Part shown: piece after piece, positions 18,020-20,924 of the stretch
How positions within the stretch are numbered: position 1 is the stretch's first letter
Layout: every line of letters starts with the position of its first letter
NCBI RefSeq assembly: GCF_001039355.2
Contig: NW_019775704.1
Location: 12,700-34,051 of the forward strand
Direction of reading: 5' to 3'
DNA from: Lingula anatina
Lineage: Eukaryota; Brachiopoda; Lingulata; Lingulida; Lingulidae
Length of the DNA stretch: 21,352 nucleotides
Notes under the pieces: model-generated
What the model was told of the DNA's origin: nothing
Database searches by the model: none
What the model saw: the letters and a program-made list of their open reading frames with translations, nothing else
Program-made: the position numbers and the translations under genes

Positions 18020-20445
18020 TGAGGGGGGGGTCGACCTCGCGTCCGCGGACCCCCCCTTCAAATAATCCTGGATCTGTCCCTGTATGAACATATTTATTTA
18101 TGGCATCCAACGCTATTGGCAGATACTTTTTTAGAGTGAAAAATATCAGACAGTAATAAAATGCTAATCTAGGTCCATAGCGCTACATAAATAGGTAGGG
18201 GACTTCTTTGAATAAAAATTACCTTTTTTTACTGCACAACCACCTTGTTTTTGTCGAAATTAAATATAAGAATATTTGGGAAGAAAGCACTGATCTTTTC
18301 CCTGCCCAAAGGGTGGTTCATTCAGACCCACTGGACCCCCCCCCTCCCCCATCCTATGAGCTTGTAATCATATTCCTAGAAGTAAATTTGAAAGTCATGT
18401 CACTTCTTTAAACGGCATTAATAAACTAAGTCCACCTAATATAAATATCGTCTTTTCTTTATTTTCCTATTTTTTTTTCAGCTTCTTTTGGCTGTAGCTG
18501 TAAATGGCACGTCTGTCAACTGCTCGTCACCCGTCATCTTGCTTCCTGCGGCCACCTCTGTGGTCAACCTGGCTGATAGCCATGACCGCGCAGCCTTTGT
18601 CATGTTGACCAAGATGAAGGAGGAACCCATGGATGTTGAGTCTTTGGATGCCAACAAGGAAGAGGTATATTCTTTGTGTGAATTTGTTTTGCTGAAGAAA
18701 AATGACACCAGATGGCTTCTCTGTGATGCTTTGCTTTTTATACTTGATGGTCTTAAGAATAAATTTATTGGTAATTTGAAAGTGATGCTTGGATTTTAAT
18801 GGTATTAAGGATGTTATTGATTCTTTCTTTTCAGTTTAGTTTTAAAAAAAGATGTTATTCCTCTTCACAGACTTAATTTCATATTTCTTCTATGAACTCA
18901 GGACGAGATAGACATTGAGATGGCCTCAGACACCACGGAGGAGGGATCCAAGGACTCGGGTCTACATCTGCCAGTGAAGAAGGAACTACATGATCCCAAA
19001 CAGAATCTACAAATGCTTCTTCAAAGACAGGCCAAGTTCCTGGAGACCTGTAGAGAGGTCAAGGTCAGTAGTTATTTTAAAAATGGGTCAAGGTCACATC
19101 AAGAGGTCAGGGTCAATGAGGATGAAGATGAAGTTTGGTGTTTCAGCACAATTGTGATGTCATACTAATTTACAGATATTAAGTGTTCATGATTGTATTA
19201 TTTTTCAGTGCAGAATAGTTTCAATTGACAGTTTTCAGAAAATTAAAATGCCTGTGCTATAGCCTGTTTCTTTCACTTGAAATATTTTGGATAGCTATAT
19301 CGCATTCAGCATAAATTTTGCAAAGATTAGCTTTTTCTGTGAATTCTGGGAATTTCGCATTATTTTATTCAATTCTGATAATTCCTTAGATTTATCTGCA
19401 ATAAAATATGTTCAGAGGATTTTTTTAAACCTAGGCTCATCTCAAGTATGATTTTGACAAATTGATTTACACATGCTGTTTCCCTTGTCTCCAGACTGTG
19501 TCCTATCTGAATGCCCTGTCCCAGTTGTGCCACAGTTCCACCCCCCTGGCACACCAAGTCTGGCTGGACCTGTTCCCCAGAATCTGGAAAATACTCATAG
19601 ACAGGCAACAACAGGTGAGTGTATTTATGGCATATATTTATATTTGTTCCCTAGAATATGGAAAATACTCATAGACAGACAACAACAGGTGAGTGTGTTC
19701 ATTTCAAATGATGCACATATGCGTTATGCATGTATATGCATGCATCTCATATGCATTTGCATTATGTACACATTTGGGCCAAGACTATTTGTATAGATCT
19801 ACAAACTTGGCGTTATGAGAATAATCATTTCAGGTGCATGTTTTTTTTTTTTTTTTTCACGATAACACTCAGCTCTTAATATTGAAATTTATATCTGGTA
19901 TTATAAATGGTTTTGTTTATGCATAAAAGAATTGCTATGCCTTGTCTGATTTCAAGTTAAAAACTTCTCTTTACATTTAACCATTCCTGTCTTTTTTGCT
20001 GGAAATTATTTCTCTAAATGTATCATGGTTTTACTGGGTTCCCATGCCTAGATCGATCCATCTGGATCAGTCTAACTCCCTGGGGAGTCTCAATAAATTG
20101 CTATCAACTAACCTGCTTAAATGTCTATCATACCTCCCGAATCAGCTAGGGTAAAGATAATTACCCCCTAACAGCTTTACTAGGCGTGACAGACATTTAA
20201 GCCGGTTAAGTTGATAGCACTATAGTGAGACTCCCCAGGGAGATAGATCGATCCAAATATCTGTGGGAATGGTCCCTAAGTCTACAATCTATTTGTTCCA
20301 GAGTCTGGCAGGAGAGCTGGTGCCGTTCCTGTGTAGTGGGAGCCATGTGATCCAGAAGGACTGCCAGCCCAGTGCTGTCCACACCTTCCTGCAGGGACTG
20401 GCCCAGTGTGTACCTGCTGTCCCCATCAGACCATGTGTACTGAAG
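3898..20445 (+). CDS. TRRAP: TRRAP, partial gene: 32 internal exons (HEAT-solenoid region)
   Basis: TRRAP is the giant PIKK-family scaffold of the SAGA and TIP60/NuA4 histone acetyltransferase complexes. It lacks kinase activity and acts in the nucleus as the docking surface for transcription activators such as MYC, E2F and p53. The joined exons give 1,486 codons without a stop. They match vertebrate TRRAP co-linearly as recalled, with diagnostic stretches such as [73 protein letters not shown] and [11 protein letters not shown]. All 31 introns between these exons are GT-AG and phases agree throughout. The encoded part is the helical-repeat (HEAT) ring and cradle, roughly the second to sixth tenths of a protein of about 3,850 residues. 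No FAT, kinase-like or FATC exon is present, so the gene extends beyond both sides. Identity is certain; some boundaries (exons 2, 9, 20) have in-frame alternatives described with those exons. Confidence 0.97.
4110..4136. repeat. (AAAT)n microsatellite in intron 1
   Basis: About six AAAT units starting 26 bp after the exon 1 donor. The rest of intron 1 (to 4409) is plain AT-rich sequence. Confidence 0.9.
4410..4559 (+). CDS. TRRAP: TRRAP exon 2
   Basis: 50 codons, phase 0 to 0. Starts after CTCTTCCAG and encodes [20 protein letters not shown] followed by [19 protein letters not shown], among the best conserved blocks of the family. The donor is ATG|GTGTGTGTG, the first GT of a long GT microsatellite, so several GTs compete. 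Position 4559 is chosen because the protein then continues as [11 protein letters not shown], matching the recalled vertebrate [11 protein letters not shown] without insertion. Confidence 0.93.
4560..4708. repeat. (GT)n microsatellite containing the exon 2 donor
   Basis: A nearly pure GT run (4560-4590), then interrupted GT and ATGT segments. The intron's 5' splice site is its first dinucleotide. The remainder of intron 2 (to 4946) has a T run at 4831-4844 and nothing else recognisable. Confidence 0.95.
4947..5033 (+). CDS. TRRAP: TRRAP exon 3
   Basis: 29 codons, phase 0 to 0, TTTCCAG|GAT to ACAGAG|GTCAGT. Encodes [20 protein letters not shown] then VEHKVFFTE, matching TRRAP almost residue for residue. 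Intron 3 (5034-5327) is featureless AT-rich sequence. Confidence 0.95.
5328..5424 (+). CDS. TRRAP: TRRAP exon 4
   Basis: 97 nt, phase 0 to 1, CTATCAG|TTG to ACTCA|GTGAGT. Encodes [20 protein letters not shown] then [12 protein letters not shown]. The last base (A) joins GA of exon 5 to form an Arg codon. Confidence 0.94.
5441..5462. repeat. (CT)n microsatellite, 16 bp after the exon 4 donor
   Basis: Pure CT run following a short C run, in the first 40 bases of intron 4. One of several CT/GT arrays lying just 3' of donors in this gene. Confidence 0.9.
5669..5790 (+). CDS. TRRAP: TRRAP exon 5
   Basis: 122 nt, phase 1 to 0, CTCCCTAG|GAG to AAAAAG|GTCTGT. Encodes [20 protein letters not shown] then [20 protein letters not shown]; the ALAAC, REKI, KALNS and NSELQEA motifs are TRRAP signatures. 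Confidence 0.95.
5791..6461. other. Intron 5, no further feature
   Basis: 671 bp of AT-rich intronic DNA. No open frame with recognisable similarity, no tandem repeat and no obvious inverted repeat were seen. Confidence 0.7.
6462..6632 (+). CDS. TRRAP: TRRAP exon 6
   Basis: 57 codons, phase 0 to 0, AAATTTCAG|TTC to TTGTTG|GTAAGT. Encodes [40 protein letters not shown] and [17 protein letters not shown]. The [13 protein letters not shown] core is near-invariant in TRRAP. Confidence 0.96.
6633..7049. other. Intron 6, no further feature
   Basis: 417 bp of AT-rich sequence with no recognisable repeat or coding content. Confidence 0.7.
7050..7256 (+). CDS. TRRAP: TRRAP exon 7
   Basis: 69 codons, phase 0 to 0, TTGTGTCAG|GCC to ATTGAG|GTAAGG. 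Encodes [20 protein letters not shown] then [18 protein letters not shown] and KGERALLIE. The HLRKWM, KICSAIIN-like and FHLIPAA blocks are diagnostic. The loop after KGGQ ([11 protein letters not shown]) is longer than I recall in vertebrates. Confidence 0.96.
7257..7623. other. Intron 7, no further feature
   Basis: 367 bp of AT-rich intronic DNA; nothing recognised apart from short A/T runs. Confidence 0.7.
7624..7743 (+). CDS. TRRAP: TRRAP exon 8
   Basis: 40 codons, phase 0 to 0, CACTAG|GCT to TTCTGG|GTAAGT. Encodes [20 protein letters not shown] then [29 protein letters not shown] and QTVELF are family signatures. Confidence 0.96.
7744..8216. other. Intron 8, no clear feature
   Basis: 473 bp of AT-rich sequence. 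A segment of about 22 bp around 7948-7970 resembles one in intron 12 (about 9728-9750), perhaps a degraded dispersed repeat. No coding content. Confidence 0.6.
8217..8309 (+). CDS. TRRAP: TRRAP exon 9
   Basis: 31 codons, phase 0 to 0, CTCTAG|TGG to GTACAG|GTCAGT. Encodes [20 protein letters not shown] then [12 protein letters not shown] second in-frame donor (CAG|GTACAG) lies 6 nt upstream, ending the exon at 8303 and dropping Val-Gln. The longer form is preferred because its donor is closer to consensus and because G-x-x-Q-T then aligns with the recalled vertebrate GGAQT. Confidence 0.85.
8310..8668. other. Intron 9, no clear feature
   Basis: 359 bp. An A/C-rich patch (8335-8358) and a GC-richer stretch (8370-8420) stand out slightly, but no repeat terminus or coding segment can be supported. 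Confidence 0.5.
8669..8854 (+). CDS. TRRAP: TRRAP exon 10
   Basis: 62 codons, phase 0 to 0, CCTCTCAG|ACT to AAAGTG|GTAAGA. Encodes [20 protein letters not shown] then [20 protein letters not shown], with [13 protein letters not shown] near the end. Corresponds to the LDLQFQAIKIIS...SENFQERHRK segment of vertebrate TRRAP; the first 15 residues are a poorly conserved Pro-rich linker. Confidence 0.93.
8867..8916. repeat. (CT)n microsatellite, 12 bp after the exon 10 donor
   Basis: CT run interrupted once by GT. The rest of intron 10 (to 9018) is plain AT-rich sequence. Confidence 0.95.
9019..9086 (+). CDS. TRRAP: TRRAP exon 11
   Basis: 68 nt, phase 0 to 2, AATTTCAG|GAC to TTTTAA|GTAAGT. Encodes [20 protein letters not shown] and YF, ending in a split Lys codon. 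WKEPKLL is the TRRAP anchor. Confidence 0.94.
9269..9455. repeat. Tandem duplication upstream of the exon 12 acceptor
   Basis: Two copies of a segment of about 78 bp, at 9269-9346 and 9377-9455, offset 107-108 bp. Both begin ATGTTCTGGAAGACC and share GACCATGATTTAT near the end. The second copy runs into the functional acceptor ATTCTCAG at 9457. The first ends in a decayed counterpart (AATTCCTGAA) lacking AG. Confidence 0.85.
9458..9569 (+). CDS. TRRAP: TRRAP exon 12
   Basis: 112 nt, phase 2 to 0, AATTCTCAG|GAA to GCTAAG|GTGTGT. Encodes (K)[18 protein letters not shown] then [26 protein letters not shown] and the FLK/D-like helix match TRRAP. Intron 12 (9570-9873) shows nothing else clear. 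Confidence 0.94.
9874..9966 (+). CDS. TRRAP: TRRAP exon 13
   Basis: 31 codons, phase 0 to 0, TTTGTAG|ACC to GGAAAG|GTAAAC. Encodes [20 protein letters not shown] then [11 protein letters not shown], equivalent to the vertebrate YSIAQKRALFFRFVDF segment. Confidence 0.93.
9967..10319. other. Intron 13, no further feature
   Basis: 353 bp of intronic sequence with no recognisable repeat or exon. Confidence 0.65.
10320..10567 (+). CDS. TRRAP: TRRAP exon 14
   Basis: 248 nt, phase 0 to 2, CATTTCAG|ATT to AACAA|GTGTGT. Encodes [39 protein letters not shown] and [18 protein letters not shown]. The GEGE, DNP, SVFI-KV-DP and HIHD signatures identify it. The donor GTGTGT is weak. Confidence 0.95.
10962..11075. 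repeat. 57-bp direct repeat carrying two copies of the exon 15 acceptor
   Basis: Two copies, 10962-11018 and 11019-11075, with five mismatches. Each contains TACTTCA...ATTTCATTCATA, a pyrimidine tract, and an acceptor followed by AAAACAAG. The acceptors are TTGCAG (ending 11010) and TCGCAG (ending 11067). The second matches TRRAP directly; the first would add 57 in-frame nucleotides. The rest of intron 14 (10568-10961) has an A run near 10841-10853 and no coding content. Confidence 0.93.
11068..11221 (+). CDS. TRRAP: TRRAP exon 15
   Basis: 154 nt, phase 2 to 0, CTCGCAG|AAA to CTACAG|GTATGT. Encodes [40 protein letters not shown] and [11 protein letters not shown], one of the most conserved stretches. 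The alternative start at 11011 is open in frame and gives 19 extra residues. Confidence 0.93.
11441..11497 (+). pseudogene. Decayed duplicate of the start of TRRAP exon 16
   Basis: Lies 110 bp upstream of exon 16 in intron 15. By eye it is about 70% identical to the first 50 bp of the exon. In the same frame it reads [18 protein letters not shown] and then a TGA stop, against [19 protein letters not shown] in the real exon. The base before it is not an AG acceptor (ATAA), so it should not be spliced. A relic of a local exon duplication. Confidence 0.85.
11551..11658 (+). CDS. TRRAP: TRRAP exon 16
   Basis: 36 codons, phase 0 to 0, GTTACTAG|GTA to GGAAAT|GTAAGT. Encodes [20 protein letters not shown] then [16 protein letters not shown], nearly identical to vertebrate TRRAP. 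Confidence 0.95.
11898..11971 (+). CDS. TRRAP: TRRAP exon 17
   Basis: 74 nt, phase 0 to 2, ATTCCAG|GGA to ATACT|GTAAGT. Encodes [20 protein letters not shown] and LVHI plus a split Leu codon. [15 protein letters not shown] is a TRRAP hallmark. Confidence 0.95.
12008..12068. repeat. (CT)n-(CTGT)n microsatellite, about 36 bp after the exon 17 donor
   Basis: CT run passing into CTGT units; weaker CT-rich sequence begins within 10 bp of the donor. Intron 17 (11972-12300) has nothing else recognisable. Confidence 0.95.
12301..12400 (+). CDS. TRRAP: TRRAP exon 18
   Basis: 100 nt, phase 2 to 0, GTCACCTAG|GCA to CAGAAT|GTGAGT. Encodes [20 protein letters not shown] then [34 protein letters not shown] matches TRRAP. 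A donor-containing copy of its tail lies 160 bp downstream. Confidence 0.95.
12408..12525. repeat. (GT)n microsatellite between the exon 18 donor and its copy
   Basis: Interrupted GT/GCATGT sequence, then a pure GT run from about 12465 to 12525. It may have mediated the neighbouring exon-tail duplication. A second GT-rich run follows the copy (12569-12612). Confidence 0.95.
12526..12579 (+). repeat. Partial duplicate of exon 18 tail with its own donor
   Basis: Matches the last 38 bp of exon 18 and the first 20 bp of its intron: TGGTcAACT...CTACAGAGAcTG, CTTTACtCAGAAT, then GTAAGTACGTGTGTGTGTGC. A net four-base loss breaks the reading frame. The copied donor GTAAGT at 12561 is closer to consensus than the GTGAGT used at 12401. 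Confidence 0.88.
12785..12889 (+). CDS. TRRAP: TRRAP exon 19
   Basis: 35 codons, phase 0 to 0, CCCTCCAG|GCC to GCAGCT|GTGAGT. Encodes [20 protein letters not shown] then [33 protein letters not shown] is the TRRAP match, followed by an acidic, poorly conserved linker. Confidence 0.94.
12898..12940. repeat. CT-rich microsatellite, 8 bp after the exon 19 donor
   Basis: Interrupted CT run in the first 50 bases of intron 19; a T run follows at 13099-13110. Confidence 0.85.
13165..13212 (+). pseudogene. Probable decayed copy of the exon 20 acceptor and start
   Basis: The sequence TTTTTTGCATCAG then ACCGCCGGCAGACGTCACCTAG...TGCCCTCT resembles the exon 20 junction TTTTTTCCCCCCAG then GCCACAGGCACAGATGTCACCCAGGCTGCCCTCT, with about 70% identity and a 2-base deletion. 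It lies about 118 bp upstream. The deletion breaks the frame, so it looks like a relic of local duplication. Confidence 0.6.
13290..13412 (+). CDS. TRRAP: TRRAP exon 20
   Basis: 41 codons, phase 0 to 0, CCCCCCAG|GCC to GGAGCC|GTAAGT. Encodes [20 protein letters not shown] then [20 protein letters not shown], a Ser/basic linker equivalent to vertebrate KRGLSVDSAQEVKRFR. It resembles a nuclear-localisation-like basic segment. An in-frame donor 18 nt further on (AAG|GTTAAT, exon end 13430) would add VSDPSK but is weaker. Confidence 0.88.
13413..13895. other. Intron 20, small hairpin only
   Basis: 483 bp of AT-rich sequence. An imperfect inverted repeat (AGGAATA...TATTCCT, 13820-13852) lies about 45 bp before the exon 21 acceptor. 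No other feature. Confidence 0.5.
13896..13985 (+). CDS. TRRAP: TRRAP exon 21
   Basis: 30 codons, phase 0 to 0, TGTTTCAG|AGT to TGCCAG|GTATGT. Encodes [20 protein letters not shown] then [25 protein letters not shown] matches TRRAP. The frame continues open through the whole following intron. Confidence 0.94.
13986..14255 (+). other. Stop-free 270-bp intron 21 with CT arrays
   Basis: Contains CT runs at 13997-14016, 14123-14154 and 14181-14200. Its length is 90 codons and the TRRAP frame has no stop across it; the CT runs read as Ser-Leu repeats. It ends in the weak acceptor CTTCTTAAG. Excision is expected because [13 protein letters not shown] then follows ACQ as in the family; retention would be in frame. 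Confidence 0.85.
14256..14474 (+). CDS. TRRAP: TRRAP exon 22
   Basis: 73 codons, phase 0 to 0, TTCTTAAG|GTC to ATACTG|GTGAGA. Encodes [40 protein letters not shown] and [20 protein letters not shown], then a [11 protein letters not shown] helix. [14 protein letters not shown] and [14 protein letters not shown] are strongly conserved. The acceptor has A at -3, unlike all the others here. Confidence 0.93.
14475..14914. other. Intron 22, no further feature
   Basis: 440 bp of A/T-rich sequence with an A-rich run at 14730-14754. A second acceptor-like CAG lies at 14888-14890, 24 nt before the exon 23 acceptor. Confidence 0.65.
14915..15147 (+). CDS. TRRAP: TRRAP exon 23
   Basis: 233 nt, phase 0 to 2, ATTTTCAG|AGG to GAAAA|GTATGT. 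Encodes [40 protein letters not shown] and [20 protein letters not shown], ending GLTNYE plus a split Lys codon. Almost identical to vertebrate TRRAP after the first eight residues. Confidence 0.97.
15148..15561. other. Intron 23, no further feature
   Basis: 414 bp of AT-rich sequence; nothing recognised. Confidence 0.65.
15562..15728 (+). CDS. TRRAP: TRRAP exon 24
   Basis: 167 nt, phase 2 to 1, ATTTTTCAG|ATC to CCCAG|GTAGGC. Encodes [40 protein letters not shown] and [27 protein letters not shown] and YIDRLI--FMR-LQ-M-REHL match TRRAP. Confidence 0.96.
15729..16079. other. Intron 24, no further feature
   Basis: 351 bp; no repeat or exon recognised. Confidence 0.65.
16080..16258 (+). CDS. 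TRRAP: TRRAP exon 25
   Basis: 179 nt, phase 1 to 0, ATTAAACAG|TGG to ACCAAG|GTAAAT. Encodes [40 protein letters not shown] and [37 protein letters not shown] and the V--WVK ending match TRRAP. Confidence 0.96.
16259..16901. other. Intron 25, no clear feature
   Basis: 643 bp of T-rich intronic sequence. A short local duplication (GTTTATAGAGyC twice, 16786-16810) is visible; otherwise nothing is recognised. Confidence 0.6.
16902..17044 (+). CDS. TRRAP: TRRAP exon 26
   Basis: 143 nt, phase 0 to 2, ATTACTAG|ACA to TACAG|GTAAAT. Encodes [40 protein letters not shown] and ELVNYIY plus a split Arg codon. TLREK-ILLVK, EKRFP and ELNAQFL-LVNY-YR are TRRAP signatures. Confidence 0.96.
17308..17350. 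repeat. (TTA)n microsatellite before the exon 27 acceptor
   Basis: About 14 TTA units ending 26 bp upstream of the exon 27 acceptor, taking the usual place of branch point and pyrimidine tract. Confidence 0.95.
17377..17479 (+). CDS. TRRAP: TRRAP exon 27
   Basis: 103 nt, phase 2 to 0, TTAATATAG|GGA to GTGGAG|GTATGG. Encodes [20 protein letters not shown] then [14 protein letters not shown]. Almost identical to TRRAP. The acceptor lacks a pyrimidine tract (AT-rich). A T run (17502-17519) follows in intron 27. Confidence 0.95.
17680..17790 (+). CDS. TRRAP: TRRAP exon 28
   Basis: 37 codons, phase 0 to 0, AATTACAG|GTG to ATAGAG|GTAATG. Encodes [20 protein letters not shown] then [17 protein letters not shown], one of the most conserved TRRAP stretches. 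Confidence 0.97.
17804..18082. mobile_element. hAT-like non-autonomous element (MITE)
   Basis: About 279 bp with imperfect terminal inverted repeats. It begins CAGTGGCAGATTTAG and ends, read from the other strand, CAGGGACAGATCCAG (11 of 15 matching), followed on both sides by G-rich subterminal tracts. It carries a (GT)n run (17970-18013) and a GC-rich patch with CG dinucleotides (18031-18050). There is no open frame for a transposase. CAG...CTG ends suggest hAT-type, but no clean 8-bp target duplication is visible. It starts 13 bp after the exon 28 donor. The rest of intron 28 (18083-18481) holds only a C-rich patch at 18336-18350. Confidence 0.6.
18482..18664 (+). CDS. TRRAP: TRRAP exon 29
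   Basis: 61 codons, phase 0 to 0, TTTTTTCAG|CTT to GAAGAG|GTATAT. Encodes [20 protein letters not shown], then [20 protein letters not shown] and [32 protein letters not shown] and the acidic K-EEP tail match TRRAP. MKEEPMD resembles a sumoylation-type psi-K-x-E motif (inference). Confidence 0.95.
18902..19063 (+). CDS. TRRAP: TRRAP exon 30
   Basis: 54 codons, phase 0 to 0, GAACTCAG|GAC to GTCAAG|GTCAGT. Encodes [20 protein letters not shown], an acidic linker corresponding to VEIDIELA in vertebrates, then [20 protein letters not shown], equivalent to QLHMLTNRHDKFLDTLREVK. Confidence 0.93.
19064..19494. other. Intron 30, with GGTCA-rich patch
   Basis: 431 bp. Between 19086 and 19120 several GGTCA motifs occur, including TCAAGGTCA and AGGTCAGGGTCA. 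Part of this (about 19102-19118) resembles the exon 30 tail and donor. The remainder is AT-rich with nothing recognised. Confidence 0.5.
19495..19614 (+). CDS. TRRAP: TRRAP exon 31
   Basis: 40 codons, phase 0 to 0, GTCTCCAG|ACT to CAACAG|GTGAGT. Encodes [20 protein letters not shown] then [32 protein letters not shown] is the TRRAP anchor. A second copy of its tail and donor follows in the intron. Confidence 0.95.
19645..19696 (+). repeat. Intact duplicate of exon 31 tail and donor
   Basis: 52-bp copy of 19571-19622, offset 74 bp, with only three mismatches. All three fall at third codon positions and are synonymous, so it still encodes [14 protein letters not shown]. It is followed by the same GTGAGTGT donor (19689). 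Its TTTGTTCCCTAG could also act as an acceptor, giving a 34-nt micro-exon. Intron bases 19750-20035 hold a T run (19840-19857) and nothing else. Confidence 0.95.
20050..20255. mobile_element. Foldback/MITE-type element, about 206 bp
   Basis: A nearly whole-length inverted repeat. Arms pair at 20076-20091 with 20227-20242 (16 bp perfect), 20099-20109 with 20209-20219 (11 bp), and 20115-20126 with 20191-20202 (12 bp). GATCGATC lies at both outer ends, and a central GGGTAA/TTACCC stem closes the loop. Weaker pairing may extend outwards (about 20036 to 20273). No coding capacity; no target duplication identified. It ends 46 bp before exon 32. Confidence 0.85.
20302..20445 (+). CDS. TRRAP: TRRAP exon 32 (last in window)
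   Basis: 48 codons, phase 0 to 0, TTGTTCCAG|AGT to CTGAAG|GTAAAT. Encodes [40 protein letters not shown] and [27 protein letters not shown] and PIRPCVLK match TRRAP. The next exon (vertebrate YLGKTHNLW) is not found before the window ends. Confidence 0.96.
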
Positions 20446-20692
20446 GTAAATATCCTCTAGAATATCATATATTATATCAGTATCCATCAGACCCTGTGTA
20501 CTGAAGGTAAATATCCTCTAGAATACCATATATTATATATCAGTACCCATCAGACCCTGTGTACTGAAGGTAAATATCCCTTAGAAATACTACATATTAT
20601 ACCATTACCCATCAAACCCTGTGTACATAAGGTAAATATCCTCTAGAATACCACATATTTTATCACTACCCATTAGACCCTATGAGAGCAGG
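20422..20692 (+). repeat. Tandem array of exon 32 tail plus donor, about 62-bp period
   Basis: Starts inside exon 32. Unit starts lie at 20422, 20483, 20546, 20608 and 20669 (periods 61, 63, 62, 61). Units 1-3 encode PIRPCVLK and then GTAAATATCC; unit 4 has CATAAG before the donor; unit 5 is degenerate and has lost it. Four donor sites therefore exist, at 20446, 20507, 20570 and 20632. Read-through past the first meets a TAG five codons in. Confidence 0.95.
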
Positions 20693-20924
20693 ATTCAGAA
20701 ATGAAATATTTACTAGAAAATTGTTTGAAACTCTGACTTGGTATTCGTTTGGGTCTATTTTTAGAATGACTTCAATTCCACAGCATATAGAAAAGTGTCC
20801 CACATTGTTTTGCACTTACTCCAATCTTACATCTGTTTTATCTTCCTTCTACACTCATTTCCTTCCATCTGTTCTTCATTCATCCATCCATTCTTTGTTT
20901 CAAACCCTGACCAAAAACGTTATT
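20693..20924. other. Intron 32 middle, nothing recognised
   Basis: Pyrimidine-rich sequence (20800-20900) without a recognisable exon or repeat. Confidence 0.5.
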
